A stretch of 64,000 bases of DNA from Hyperoplus lanceolatus (taxonomy: Eukaryota > Chordata > Actinopteri > Uranoscopiformes > Ammodytidae), in NCBI GenBank assembly GCA_026929865.2, contig CM049418.1, forward strand, positions 8,504,501 through 8,568,500. Reading direction: 5' to 3'. Below the pieces are notes generated by a model. That model saw only the letters and a list, made by a program, of their open reading frames with translations. It made no database searches and had not been told where the DNA came from. The translations under genes were made by a program, and so were the position numbers. This document shows, piece by piece, positions 1-55,422 of this stretch (position 1 is the stretch's first letter; every line of letters starts with the position of its first letter).

Positions 1-13
1 AAAACTCAAAATG

Positions 14-1363
14 CACTGTTCCAAATTATTATGCACAACATTTCAAAACATTTTATAGGTTGTGGAGAACTAAAAATGGCCATTTGTTGAATTTGCAGAA
101 TGTGAAGGTCATATTTAGTGAAATCAAAAGCTATTTCAATCAAAAACATCTTAACAGGCCAAGTTACATGTTAATATAGGACCCCTTCTTTGATATCACC
201 TTCACAATTCTTGCATCCATTGAACTTGTGAGTTTTTGGAGAGTTTCTGCTTGAATGTCTTTGCAGGATGCCAGAATAGCCTCCCATAGCTGCTCTTTTG
301 ATGTGAACTGTCTCCCAACCTCATAGATGTTTTGCCTGAGGATGCTCCAAAGGTTCTCAATAGGGTTAAGGTCAGGGGAAGATGGGGCCACACCATGAGG
401 TTCTCTCCTTTTATGCCCATAGCAGCCAATGACATAGAGGTATTCTTTGCAGCATGAGATGGTGCATTGTCATGCATGAAGATGATTTTACTACGGAAGG
501 CACGGTTCTTTTTTTGTACCACAGAAGAAAGTGGTTAGTCAGAAACTCTACATACTTTGCCAAGGTCATTTTCACACCGTCAGGGACCCTAAAGGGGCCT
601 ACCAGCTCTCTCCCCATGATTCAAGCCCAAAACATGACTCCACCACCTCCTTGCTGATGTTGCAGCCTTGTTTATACTATATTATACTATCTATGGTTGG
701 GACATTGTGGCCATTCACCAACCATCCACTACTCCATCCATCCGACCATCCAGGGTTACATGGCACTCATCAGTAAACAAGACTGTTTGAAGATGAGTTT
801 TCATGTATTCCTGAGCCCACTGCAATTGTTTCAGCTTGTGATCATTGTTTAGGGGTGGCCGAATAATAGGTTTATGCACAACTGCAAACTTCTGGATCCT
901 ACACCTTGAGGTTCGCGGGACTCCAGAGGCACCAGAAGCTTCAAATACCTGTCTGCTGCTTTGTGATGGCATTATAGCAGCTGCTCTCCTATTCCGATGA
1001 ATTTGTCTGGCAGAAACCTTCACAGTACGATGATCACACTTAAGTTTTCGTGAAATATCGAATGTTTACATATTTTGTCCAAGGTATTGCACTATTTGAC
1101 GCTTTTCGGCAGCAGAGAGATCCTTTTTCTTTCCCATATTGCTTGAAACCTGTGGCCTGCTTAATAATGTGGAATGTCCTTGTTAAGTAGATTTCCTTTG
1201 ATTGGGCTTACTTAGCAAACTGATTATCACAGGTGGCTGAGATTGATTTCAATGATCCGAAGCGCCCTGAGACACAATATCATACATGAGTTTAAATTAA
1301 ATACAAAAAATTAAATGTTTATGACACTTAATTCCAATTTGCATAATCATTTGGAACACAGTG
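14..1363 (-). mobile_element. Decayed Tc1-like transposon
   Basis: Terminal inverted repeats: the left end CACTGTTCCAAATTATTATG near 14 matches the right end (1341-1363) read in reverse, with small differences. Between them the minus strand carries Tc1 transposase pieces in several frames: an N-terminal part with VLFTDECH (715-1023), HDNAPSH (202-522) and SPDLNPIENLW (164-391), the catalytic landmarks of a DDE domain. At least two frameshifts separate them, so it is a dead copy. Confidence 0.85.
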
Positions 1364-1898
1364 TATATTCAATACAATTTATTTAAAGTTTGTTCACTAT
1401 TATTAAATTCCTGTATTTCATCAAATGCATTTTAAATTGGCCAACCTGCTCTCTTAAAGAATATTGGCATCAGCCATTAATAAAACCCATACCAGTCGAC
1501 CACTTAGGCCCAATGTTTCAGCATATATGGAATTTCCGCAGCTACAGGGAAATACATTTCACCTGGTCTGTTTTATTGTCTGTGAACACACCTTTCAGGA
1601 GGAAACAACGTTATCAAATTCTACAAATGCAAATGTCCGCCTCATATCTAAAGGCCGTCGGTTTGACTAGTGTTTTACAACCAACTCAAACCCCTGTTAT
1701 CTGGACCAGACAGATGATGGAAGAAGGGGAAGTGACTTAAAGATGGAGGGAGGGAGGGAGGGAGGGAGGGGGCGGAGTGAGTGCGCATTTTATGAAAAAG
1801 GGGGCTGCCTAGCAACGCGGTTGAGCTACTGTTGCTAAGCTACAGCTGTTGAAAGCATTCTCCCCTGTCCAATGCCAAGACAGAGGCTGCAGTTTTCA

Positions 1899-1900
<2 letters not shown>

Positions 1901-1989
<89 letters not shown>
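1901..1989. repeat. (AC)n microsatellite
   Basis: About 88 bp of uninterrupted AC. Reading frames through it (His-Thr or Cys-Val) are artefacts. Confidence 0.98.
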
Positions 1990-3177
1990 ACAGAGAATAA
2001 AAAAGGTCTGGTGTGGGGGAGGGAGGGGCTTAAGTGTGCCTCACTGGCAGCCCAACCTGCCACCCAAGACAGCAATAGAGTGATTAGGACTGGGACCTTG
2101 GCATTAACCAACGTGGGCGTGGATGGTGCCCAATGCACAACACACCAACCAACACAGACAAATGAACCACGTCTTCCTCACAAAGTGACTCATACTCTTT
2201 TATAATAGGTCCATGCTCGTACTGCTCCTGTGTATGTGTGGGGGAGAGTGGGGCCATTGGGAACATTTCATGCGAACTCTACTCCATTGTGGCCCCTGAG
2301 CTGACACATTGAAAACTACCTTTCCATTTCAGTTTCTCCAAAGGCTTGACATCATCCAGCCTGAGCACATTACAACAATGAGGATGAATTCCACCACCAA
2401 CCACTCGCTAGAATGAAACCACAGTTCAGCTTGGTTCTGCTATTCAAATGAGGTCTGTGTACCAGTCATTAAAAGGGCTAATTGCCATGAAACTTAGTTT
2501 TCTGTCAATATCATCATACAAATTCTGTCTTTACAATTGAAATTCCTTTGGCTTCAGGTATCCACCTCACATACAGTATAAATCATTCAAATGAATGTAA
2601 TAGGAATAATGCTCTGTATTGGTATATGACAAGTTGAGACATGGGATTGAATTTTGAAGAGAAAAAGTTGGACCTGGGCATCCTTCTTTAAAACAGTTAT
2701 GCTCTTGGTACCAACTCAAAAGCAGGACGAAAAACTGTTGAGATTTAGTATTTTTTTGACAAGTTAGCTCCCAATGTATGATGGGATACATTATGAACAA
2801 TGCAGGCTACTGAAGAAATGTCACCATAGGGTTGCAAATAAAATTATTTATCTTATTATTGGTGGTTTTGCTGATCATTCTCTAGACATATTTAATTGTT
2901 TTGTTCATATTATGTCTGAAACTGTCAAAAATATATTATCTGAAGTTTTCCAGAGCCCAAGTTGACACATTGAAATGTATTGTAATGTCTGAACAAGCAT
3001 TCATAACCAATAGAAAGGCTGTTAAATGTGTGATCTGGTCTGTTCATAAGCTATAGGATTCAAAAAGTCTTCCAGTGTGGTCCAACGTCCCAACGGCAGA
3101 GTGAACTCGGAGCACCTCATCTCCAGACTTGCAGGAGAAGTGGGTGCATCTTTCAAACATCAGTGGGGCCCCTTACA

Positions 3178-3336
<159 letters not shown>

Positions 3337-3620
3337 CAGCAGCGCCTCTGGCTTCTGATGGAGGCAGCGGCAATGAATATGTAACACAGCGCTTTGTGTG
3401 TGGATGCTTTGTGTAAAAAGTGTGTGCAGTGGGTGAGGGAGGGGGTGTTAGTGAATGTGCATGTGTGTGTTTGGGGGGGGGGGGGCTGAATGGTTTTGGG
3501 GTTCTGAATTGGGGGGGGGAAGGGAGTCTGTCTGTGTATCACAGCATGACCCGATACTGTTCAAAACTTATTGTAAAAAAAGAAAAAAAGGGGGAGGAGG
3601 AGTGAATAATCAGCCAGGGC

Positions 3621-3624
<4 letters not shown>

Positions 3625-3707
<83 letters not shown>
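3625..3707. repeat. (GT)n microsatellite
   Basis: About 82 bp of GT on the plus strand. With the AC tract at 3181-3334 it forms an inverted dinucleotide pair about 290 bp apart. Confidence 0.98.
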
Positions 3708-3709
<2 letters not shown>

Positions 3710-5152
3710 CATCTAGATGGCGCGCAAGAGGCTTTCCCCGCCACCAGCAGGGCAACAGATGTCGGCTGAGCGGTATTCGCAACTGGTGTCTCCCTTTCTC
3801 TCTCTCTCACACACACACCCCCTTGTCTCTTCACAGCCAATAGAGCGAGAGTAAAGACACAGCAGGACAGTCACTGACACACACACACACACACTTACAG
3901 TCAGATGTGAAAGTTTGCACACACACATTTCCAACACCAACATCTTTAGCCAAAGCACTCTTTGCTTCATCCAGCCTTATGTGACCCTAGAAAGAAGCAT
4001 GCTTTTTTATACCCTCCATCACCCCTTCCCGTCAACAGAGTTTTATATCAACACAGATCACACTGATGACTACAACACAGGTGTAGTTCAGTCAGTGCCA
4101 CAAACCATTAGGAGTAAGGGCTGCACACCAGAATTCCTTAAATGTAGTTATACACTATGGCTCCTATTGAAATGCAAAGGAATGCAGTGACTGGTAGGTC
4201 ATGTGAGTTATGCATTTAGGCAGGTGAGCTATGTATGATGCTGCTAGCCAAAACAGGCTACTTGGATAGGAACAACTTGTCATCCAGGTAGCACCGCCAT
4301 AGCATCCTATCAATGGTCCCATAGTACGAGTGGGACAGGTGTAGTCACAAGGCACAGCTCAAAGGAATGTCCTTCAGTGAAAAGAATCCTAAAATAGTGA
4401 CATTTCAGAATAAAAGTCAGGTTTTAAGGCAACTTACCGGAGCCATAAAAGCATCAACAAACAATGATGAACAGGACTTTGATTGGCTCATCTCTGTAGA
4501 TTTAAATCCTTCAAAATAAGATTCAGGTGAGGAAAGAATGTCCCAGGATAATAGAAAAAAAAAGTGCCAAAGTTTCCACAGCAGCTACGTCCGAGTCTGA
4601 GCATTCGACCCCAGCCAAACACCTCTGTCCTCCACGGGCCGAGCTGTGTGTGTGTGTTTTCTGTTTTTGCTTTCCAACCCCCTTACAGGAGCAGACGAGT
4701 TGGACAATGAGTGGCAGAACAGATGGAGCCCTCAATGTCTGCCATTCCCTCACTTTGAGTGGCTGCTTTTTCAACCAATCAGAAGGGAGGGCGCCTGTCA
4801 GACAAGAGGGAGTAGGAGGGAGAAATGGCAAATGCCTGCAACACCCAGTTTCCCCAAGGCACGCTTTCTCAACGCGCACCAGCACACAAACGCAAACACA
4901 CACACACACTGACATAATGCATTCCCTGACAACAATTCAATATGCCTAACCCCCACACATACACTAACCCTAACATATAACCCAATTCATAGCTGAACCT
5001 TAAAACCTACTGTTAACCCTCAAACAGCCCTTAAAGACATGTCCCAAAGTGAGAAAATGTCCACACTTTCTAAAAATGTCCTCACTTCTAAGGTCTAAAA
5101 TTATAATCTCGCATGGTTTTCACAAATAGAGTTATAAGTACAAACAGACAGA

Positions 5153-5154
5153 CA

Positions 5155-5203
<49 letters not shown>
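5153..5203. repeat. (ACGC)n/(AC)n compound microsatellite
   Basis: Starts as ACGC units and continues as pure AC. Confidence 0.95.
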
Positions 5204-5205
<2 letters not shown>

Positions 5206-5553
5206 CTCCGTCTGAAAGGGCTTCCCCTGTGTGGCGGGCGAGGGGTGGGTTTGACCCAAACAATGGAGGCACACAATGGGGAGGCTGGGGAGGGCAGCTG
5301 CAGTGTGAGGGGGGCTGCTGCTATTACGAGCCCCTCAGGGAACAGCAATGGAGAACACCTGGCTGCAGCCACACAGTCACTCTCAACTCTTTGTCTGTCT
5401 CTTTGCTAGTGGTAGTGGTGGGGAACGGGGGGGGGGGGTTCAAAACAGAAAAGAAAAAAGACCTTAAAGGCTGGCCTGAAAGACGAGCGTGGCATTTAAG
5501 AGAGTGCGGGAGGAAGAGAGGAGACTGTGGCCGGATTGAAAGGGTGAAAAGGA

Positions 5554-5556
<3 letters not shown>

Positions 5557-5589
<33 letters not shown>

Positions 5590-5620
5590 TGTCTGTGTGT
5601 GCGTCTGTGTGTGTGTGTGT
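5557..5620. repeat. (GT)n interrupted microsatellite
   Basis: GT run with CT and GC interruptions. Confidence 0.93.
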
Positions 5621-5767
5621 GGCGACATCAAAAAGTGTTATGTCCCAATGAGTGTGTGGAGGGGGACATGTTGCTCATTGTTTGCAGCACACTTAGGGCA
5701 GATGATTCGGAAGCACACATCTCTTCCTTTCTGTCATTTGTGTGTTCACGCAGGCTGTCTGTGTGCA

Positions 5768-5768
<1 letters not shown>

Positions 5769-5819
<51 letters not shown>
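5769..5819. repeat. (AAT)n microsatellite
   Basis: About 17 trinucleotide units. Confidence 0.98.
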
Positions 5820-6936
5820 GAAAGTGAATGGTTTTATTAGAAAAAAGTTGCGTTTACATTTATAGGATATCCAACAGATGTGAGATTATACAGTACGCAC
5901 AAGTGTTACTAAGCGCTCTGTAAAACGTGTAGGCAGTATGGATAAGTTCAAGTAGGGAAGTGCAACAAATGGAAAGCAGCAGCATTTTGGATAGAGTTTA
6001 AGGCAAATACAAGCCAGCAACAAACTTAAATAAAAATGCACTATGAAATAGGACTACCTAAGTAGACTAAATATTGTACTAGATCTCCCTTTGGACAAGC
6101 ACGTGCAAGTTTGAGTTCTCCGACTCATGTGTTCAAATATATGTAGGGATGGGTTTTGGACTGGGAATATATTGTTATTGTCATATTTGGTAAAAAAAAA
6201 AAATTATATATAATAAATAAAAAATAGCATCAAATCCTCACACTTTAAAACTAAAATATATAAACATGTATCCTATTCAGATTAATTGATTAACAAAATA
6301 TTCATGGACTTATTTTTGCAGCTGTATTTCAATATTTGAAGTTGTAATGTAAACTAAATAAAAAAAATAGTTAGATGTCACCTTGCAGAAACCAAATAAA
6401 ACTAAAATAAAAAACTAAGTGTAAAAACATTCTATTTAACCTAAAGGCAGAAAAGGAAAAGGAAACATTTAATTGACACCTTTTAGAAATACTAAAAATG
6501 AAGTCTAAAAAGGAGAAATAAGAACAGCGTCTTTTTTTTCTTTCTAAAATGGTATAGAGCAAACAATAACCATCAACGAATCAACCATTAATGAAAATGC
6601 TTTTCTAATACAACCCTCTCTATACATGACCAGTACAGTACAGTACATTTTAAATCCCAAACCCCAGAGGGCATAGTGTCGGCCCACACAAATATATCCA
6701 TGCAGACGGATACGATATCCAGCAGAATCTATCTTGTCAGTGTGAACTTTGGCGTGTAATCACAAGTGACAAAAAGCAGCCATTGTATTTCAGTGTGCGC
6801 TCCTCGCCAAGGTAAATAAACCTCCGTCCACTGCAGCTATATGCAGGAGGGAAACAACCGGGCTGATAAAACCAAAGGAAAGGAGAGGGGAGAGTGCAGA
6901 GTCAGATAAGGCCGTGTAGCAACAACAGCTGACCTG

Positions 6937-7090
<154 letters not shown>

Positions 7091-8162
7091 AGTATAGAGC
7101 ACTCTGTGGGCCAGCTGTCGGAAACAGACAGGTGTGTAGCAACAGGATGATCCCTTCTTTGTTGTTTTTCTCTCTCTGGAGACAGAATGCAAACAATAAA
7201 CACACACGGGCTACACAGAGTTCAACAATGGCAAAAGATCAACTGCTGTAAGGCGGAACAGAGGAGATAATGGATGGATTTGTAGACGATTTGAGAGAGA
7301 GTTTGTTTCATATTGCTCGAGGGTTGCAATTATTTTACTTGGTTCGTGGAATGTCAGAACACTGTAACATTGTTAAGTATGCCCCACAGAGGATTCCTAA
7401 AACTCAAGGTGACTTCTGGGAATGGCCCTCTGTATCTGGAGAAACAGTCCTAACAGTAAAACAACAACAACAAGGTTCAACAAATCCTCACAACTTAGAA
7501 CGCCGCAAGCTCAGAATAGGACTTGAACGATGAATTGATGGGGGGAAAATAGTTGCAGATCAGCTATATTTTTTGGATATCATTCCCCCTGAGACCTTTC
7601 TTTAAACCTGGCAGGTGAAAACGAAATGCTAAAAAATGATGCGCGTGAACTATCTAGCTAGCTTGTGGACGTGAGCATCATTTCAATCAATGCTCACAAC
7701 GTGGAACACTGAACACATGATGACACGTTGGTTGAAGAGCCAATTAAATGAGGAGTGACTTTAACTTTGCGAGGGTTGATCACTTTTATTATGGCTGATA
7801 AAAGTTGGCCTTGTCCACTGAATGGTTAAGATCCCATTAACGGCTTGGAAATACTAGTCGATTAAAATATGTTTCTATTGATACTTTTACTCTAAAAAAC
7901 ATATATGTTTATTTATTTAGATCATTTGCGATTAAGTTAGTGTATTATCTTTGTAATTAAATGTTCATTATTCCATAAAATATCCATTAATTTTTCTGAA
8001 ATTAATTCATATGTCAAGTAACCATGACAAGCGTAATACATGGTGGTCGCAAAATACAGCATTCAAAATAAGATTTCGGTATTTGAATATAATATTATGC
8101 ATTCCAAATGGCTTTTATTTACTCAAAATCTTATTTCCCAATTAAATGTGCCTTTATATATA

Positions 8163-9028
8163 CACTCAACAAAAATATAAACGCAACACTTTTGTTTTTG
8201 CTCCCATTTTTCATGAGATGGACTTAAAGATCTAAAATTCATTCCAGATACACAATTGTACCATTGCTCTCAAACATTGTTCACAAATCTGTCTAAATGT
8301 GTGATAGTGAGCACTTCTGCTTTGCTGAGATAATCCATCCCACCTCACAGGTGTGCCACATCAAGATGCTGATCTGACATCATGATTAGTGCACAGGTGT
8401 GCCTTAGACTGTCCACGATAAAAGGCCACTCTGAAATGTGCATTTTTTTGCTTTATTGGGGGTCTGGGGACTCAGAACCAGTCAGTATCTGGTGTGACCA
8501 CCATTTGCCTCATGCAGTGCAACACATCTTCTTCGCAAAGAGTTTATCAGATTGTCAATTGTGGCCTGTGGAATGTTGGTCCACTCCTCTTCAATGGCTG
8601 TGCGAAGTTGCTGGAGACGGCTTATGGTGGAGAAATGAACATTCAATGCACGAGCAACAGATCTGGTTAACATTCCTGCTGTCAGCATGCCAATTGCACG
8701 CTCCCTTAATGCTTGTGGCATCTGTGGCATTTTGCTTTGAGACAAAACTGCACATTTCAGGGTGGCCTTTTATTGTGGACAGTCTAAGGCACACCTGTGC
8801 ACTAATCATGATGTCAGATCAGCATCTTGATGTGGCACACCTGTGAGGTGGGATGGATTATCTCAGCAAAGCAGAAGTGCTGACTATCACACATTTAGAC
8901 AGATTTGTGAACAATGTTTGAGAGAAATGGTACAATTGTGTATCTGAAATGAATTTTAGATCTTTAAGTCCATCTCATGAAAAATGGGAGCAAAAACAAA
9001 AGTGTTGCGTTTATATTTTTGTTGAGTG
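8163..9028 (-). mobile_element. Internally deleted Tc1-like element with about 280-bp inverted repeats
   Basis: Starts CACTCAACAAAAATATAAAC and ends with its reverse complement; flanked by TA on both sides (8161-8162, 9029-9030). The two arms (8163-8443 and 8745-9028) are near-perfect inverted copies. The centre holds one intact 87-codon minus-strand ORF (8482-8745) joining a transposase N-terminal helix-turn-helix (ALRERAIGMLTAGM) straight to the transposase C-terminus (RRRCVALHEANGGHTRY). The catalytic DDE core is missing. Confidence 0.9.
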
Positions 9029-9367
9029 TAGATTGAAATTTGGCAAATTTTGGTTTCTTTCTGAGTGTCCTTAATTTTAGTCTAGACTAGTCTTTTAGAA
9101 AAAACTTGTTTAAACAACAGTGGAAAAAATTCCTTGTGCACATCGCTAGTTGTAAGCTTTAAATCCTGTATCAAGATATATAAACTGTATATACAGTATG
9201 TATATCACACACAGGCAGATCTGTTACAGTCCTCTTAACTCTAAAGTCAGGGAAGACGGACACGTTAAAAAGAGAAGACAGCTGCTGCATCAAAAAGCCT
9301 CTCATCCTCAGGGAGCCACTAGCATCCATTGTGTAGCAGAACCATAGATGAGCAGAACACACAGCTG

Positions 9368-9369
9368 TC

Positions 9370-9403
<34 letters not shown>
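9368..9403. repeat. (GA)n microsatellite
   Basis: Interrupted GA run. Confidence 0.9.
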
Positions 9404-10019
9404 CATACAGACAGGTGGAGAGAGGGCACAGACAGAGGTTTATAGTGTCTCCCATTCACAAATCCCTAAAAAATTGAAAACTAGTGGGAGAGGCCAAGGC
9501 CATGTAGATATCTCACAACTGCCTAAATCGGCCTGGGTTTTCCACAGAAAATTTTTTAAACACGTCCTATCAATATAATGTATAGCCTACTATGAACTTG
9601 CTTAAATTTATTTAGAAAATAATATATATATATTTTTCCTTTTTCCCCTTTCTAGAGTTTAAAGGAATAACACAATAGTAGGCTATAACAAAATACCAGG
9701 ACAGGTTATAATAAAATTGTCTATTTTTTTCAAGTTTAGTTAAGGTTCTAAATACATTTGATCCTTACTATTTCAGGCAATGGTGCAGCATATTGTTGTA
9801 GCATAGCAAAAAGAAATATACATTTAGACTAGGCTATTTATTTATCTTTTATATCAACTGGCTGTATCGGGAGGAACAATTTGAGCAATACAATATATTA
9901 TAATGCGCCCTTTAGTCAAACAGATGGTAAACAACACAATACATAACATCCCGCCTGTTGAAGGGGATTACGGGCTACAAAAATTACATTATGTGTGTTT
10001 GTTTTGGGTGGGAGCGCGC

Positions 10020-10360
10020 AGGCTAGGGCGCGCGCACGGTCACTGCAAAACCAACGCCGTTGTCACGACCTCCCCTCCCTGCAGCTTTCTCCCACCACCA
10101 CCAACCAACCTGTGGCGAACATAAAGAGCCAGTCCGCACAGCAGACGCGGTATTCGGACACTCACCTAGTCATGAAGGGCCCCACCGCTGCTGGAGCATT
10201 TGTGGTCGAAAAGGTGCAAATGTTTCCATCACATTCTGGAGAGGCAAAAACATCCGGCTGTATTTGCAGCGTGACCCAGCCAAAGTGCGTCAAGTCAGAG
10301 AGAGAGGGAGCGACCAGGCGACTTTCTCTCTGGCGGTTCTTCAAAATAAAATAAAATGAG
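10020..10360 (-). promoter_or_regulatory. GC-rich patch, possible first exon of a leftward neighbour
   Basis: Locally CpG-rich (GCGCGC near 10015-10035). On the minus strand GACTAG followed by GTGAGTGT at about 10157-10170 is a strong splice donor after a GC-rich segment. No homology recognised; no further exon of such a gene is visible to the left. Confidence 0.2.
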
Positions 10361-11544
10361 TGGTTCATTCTCAATGACCTTTTTTTAAAAAAAAAAGTAT
10401 ACGTTGAAATTCACGTGACATATGTGACACAGTTCGTAGACTTGTAATTTTGTAATAGGCTAAACCTTACCTTTGCTTGGCAGGGGACAGTGAGAGACAT
10501 AACATACTGACGTAATAAATGACGGTTATTCCGCGAGCTAAAGCGTAAGCTAACGCTATTCAGTTTTACCTTAATAACTTCCTTGCAATACATTTTCTAT
10601 TTGAAAATGTACCACGTATCCCTAATAAAAGGTCCGAAAATACTTGTAACCCACCGTTAAACTTAAAGGAATCAATTTTCGGTGTAAACAGGAAACTATA
10701 TTGTGAAGTATCAAGGCTAGCTTTTCTAAACTGCTTGCGAGGTAGGATCATAGATAGTGGGATGGTGTCGTGAGCATGGGTCGTGAGGCGCGTGACGGCG
10801 TCCTCCTGTGGTAAAAATAAAGTAGTGCAACAGAGAGAGACCCTTTTTATCGTTACGTTTTATTAGTATTTATGGAAAGATAAAATTAAAGGTAATCCTG
10901 GCTGAGTAGTAAAAATCTGCTATATATCAAGTGTATCATATGCTGTGGGGGGAATTAATTTACTTCGATTTTGTAATGGAAAACTGAGTTTGCAGTTGTA
11001 AGGAATAGATAGAGGAATACAAGTTCCCATTAGGTTGTTTTATCAAATTGACAAGCATTTGATTTTTGGAAATTGAGACTTTCTAGCACTTTAATTGTTA
11101 GAATGTGGTGTAAATGAGAATAAGGCTTTACTCTTTCACAGTAGCCTACTTCCGAGACATGTTATAATAGATGGACGGTTTATTAAAGGTGGAAGTAAAC
11201 AAAGTTATACAAAGACAAGACACTAGTTATCTACAATTAACCAGAGTTTGAAAATGTTAAGACCTTTTTTACCCCCCATTAATTGCACCATTATTTACAT
11301 TTAAAATATGCATGTGTTGTAAATATGGGTCTGAAGGAGACTTCTATTTCCATGCCACTCATTTAAACTCCATCCCCTTGTTCTTTGCACTGTCCTTTCT
11401 ATAGGCCTATTCCAGCCCAATTCTAATGCAGGTATATCTTATTCATACAATTATACATGTACAGGATCTTAATACTTTCCCATTAATCATAGATGTATCT
11501 CTAAACACATGGCATAGTTATAGTTATATCAAAAAGACTGACAC

Positions 11545-14087
11545 CACACTGTAAATTACTTCTGATTTTATTCAATGAAAAAAAAAAAAGAAAAAAAACA
11601 GACCATCAGGAAAATACAATAATTCCCATAGTACACACACACAGAGAGGACATAAATTAGAGGCATGGCAGAGAGACGTTATTGGGGGGGGGGGGGACAT
11701 GTCACCTGGCACCGGCTGCGTGGTAGAAAACATTTGATCCACGCCACCACAGCCAGGGTTCGCTACACTGTGCACTATGCAGAGGAGACGGTGGATTCAT
11801 ACTCGAGAGAGACGCGTGTAAAAATCATGATGAGAGCAAATAGTTGGTTATTCCTGTACACAAACAAACGTCTAAATGATAGTACAAAAAGGGGATAATA
11901 CAAAATACAAAACAGAGGGGTGGGGGGAGAAACTGCCCTCAAAATAAACCATAAATATTCATATCGATGCACATTGGTTTAAAAAAAAAAAAAAAAGGAG
12001 AAAAAAAGAGACAATTGCTTCTGTAAACATTTTCAACGTAAGGTGTGCATTACAATTTAAAAACCACTGCAGTCGCGGTTACTTATCTGAAGGGTTACAT
12101 AATAAAAATTGCTGAAACAAGACTAAAAACTAAGTCATAGTTTTAAAAATATGCCGCTTAGTTGGCGCCCGCCGTCCGAAGTGGTTTCGTTAACACTGCT
12201 AATAGAACGTGTGACATTACGCCCTCTTTGCCTTTTTTTTCCAATAGATTATCGGACATTGAAAGCATCTCACTGCCGTGTTCCAATGCTCTGTTGTCGG
12301 GGGGGGACGACGACAGTGAATGCACCGCCTGCCCGCCAAGCCAAGAGCAGGATTGAGTCCTTTTTTATTGAGTTCTCATTCATACATGCGCACATCATTT
12401 TAGGATGGATTCTACAGTTTTAACAGTGGCATGATGCTGTCTAAAACGAAATGACTAAACTTATTACATATGGTCAATCGGTATTAAGAAGATGAGAACG
12501 GAAGAGTAAAGTAAACTAAAGAAATAAAAAGCTATTCTAGGATGGAATAATGATCCAGTTAAGAGTAGTGGATGAGTCTCTTCAAACCCACAATGGATTG
12601 AGAAAACAAACTAACCGCCTGTCTGAGGGCCCAAAAACCTCAGAAAAATGGCTCCAATATTGAATCCAGCTGGAGGCCCTTCTAAAGCAAATGTTAAGCT
12701 AAGTCGTTGTTGTGGAGTGTGCCGTTCAAAGCTTAATTCCCAGCCCTCTAGATCTACTACTGCCTCCCATTCCCTTAATGCCCGCCTCCATGCTACCTTA
12801 ATGGCCACCTTATAATGCTGCATGTCTAATTCACAGTTTATCCTAGTCCTACGTTATGGCTGATGTGAAAGGGGGAAAAAAATCCACCCTGAAGAATGAC
12901 CCCAAACAAACAAGGTATATGGCAATGTGTGTCACATTTCAGGGTACGTGTGCAGCCTTGGTGGTGTGTTTTTATTATTTTTATATATATTTTTCCAGTA
13001 GAGTGTATGCAGACTTGAAGACGAAGTATTGCAATGCTTCACCATGATTTTTTTTTGGGGGGGGATAAAGAACTGGGTGGAATTCTCCTTTAAAACATAA
13101 CTATAGGTGTGTCCGGCATCGTTATGCTTTACTTATGTGCAGCGAGTCACATACAAAATATACAAAAGTATGTTGGGGCGACATGCCGTCATAAACGGGG
13201 CTAACCTCTGACTGACATAACCTACAGCACGTGAGGCAATGTGGTAAAAGTCTGTGAAAGACAAGGTTGGTGTAGTTATTATGTACAAGCCGATATCCAG
13301 TACCCTGTATTTAAAGAAGGTCCCTTAAAAGAATCTTCACTTTAAAGTAGGAGAAGGCAAAAGAAGTGAAGACACAGAGGCAGATTTGCATGTCAAGCGG
13401 GGTTGATGGGAGGGAGAAGTGTGGCTGTGAGGATATAGTGTTAAAAAGACATGCTTGACGTGGAAATCTACCGTGGTGGGGAAATAAGGAGTTCATTTGT
13501 ACCTGAACGGGACCCCAGACTAAAAACACAGCTACCAAAACGGTGCGTACAGTTTTCCCCTCCTTTTCATACAGCGATAGCCGCGGTTAGCTTCTCACCG
13601 TCCCTTCAGACACACTTTGTCGGTCGTTCAACAATTCACATGCTCAAGTGTTTTTTTTTCCGTTTTCGCTCACGTACACGATGCAAAAGTTTTTACTATG
13701 ACACATATAGATTTTTTTAACCAGTCAACAGGCAACGGATCCCCGCATATTCCTGCAGGAAGGGATTCGTCGGCTCAAAGTTTGATAGCAAAGGGACGGG
13801 GTGAGAACTAAAAACATGGTTTTCTAGTACACATGGTGGACCTGTGTCAACGCAGCCCACCCCAGGCCCCCAAAACACACACCCATCCCTGGCTACTTAT
13901 CGGTGAGTTCAGTTCAATCTGTTGTTTGTAACGCCTGAGCAAGCGAGAGGGAGCTGATGTCACTCCTATAGGTTCACGCTCATGGCTGCTCTCTTTCTTC
14001 TTCTATGTCTTGGTCGTTGGTCGTAGTCACAATGGTCATGTGTTGGTCTCTGCGTAGGTGTGATGGTCGTCATGTCAGAATAGGCCT
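11545..14087 (-). other. map4k4: map4k4 3' UTR (inferred)
   Basis: Non-coding sequence between the stop codon and the AATAAA at 11567-11572. No transposon-like inverted repeat is obvious here, unlike in the introns. Poly-T/A runs lie at about 11580, 11983 and 13048. A second AATAAA (plus-strand tttatt near 12363) could give a shorter 3' end. The extent is inferred without transcript data. Confidence 0.6.
11567..11572 (-). terminator. map4k4: map4k4 poly(A) signal AATAAA
   Basis: Plus-strand tttatt reads AATAAA on the gene strand, about 2.5 kb after the stop, a plausible 3' UTR length. Cleavage would fall near 11,545-11,555. Confidence 0.5.

Positions 14088-55422
<41,335 letters not shown>

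Noticed and set aside
715..1023. A functional transposase gene at the left edge
   Set aside because: Transposase motifs are split over several frames with frameshifts; a decayed copy.
5113..5651. Overlapping 98- and 140-codon ORFs near 5.1-5.6 kb
   Set aside because: Both depend on GT/AC runs and show no protein similarity.
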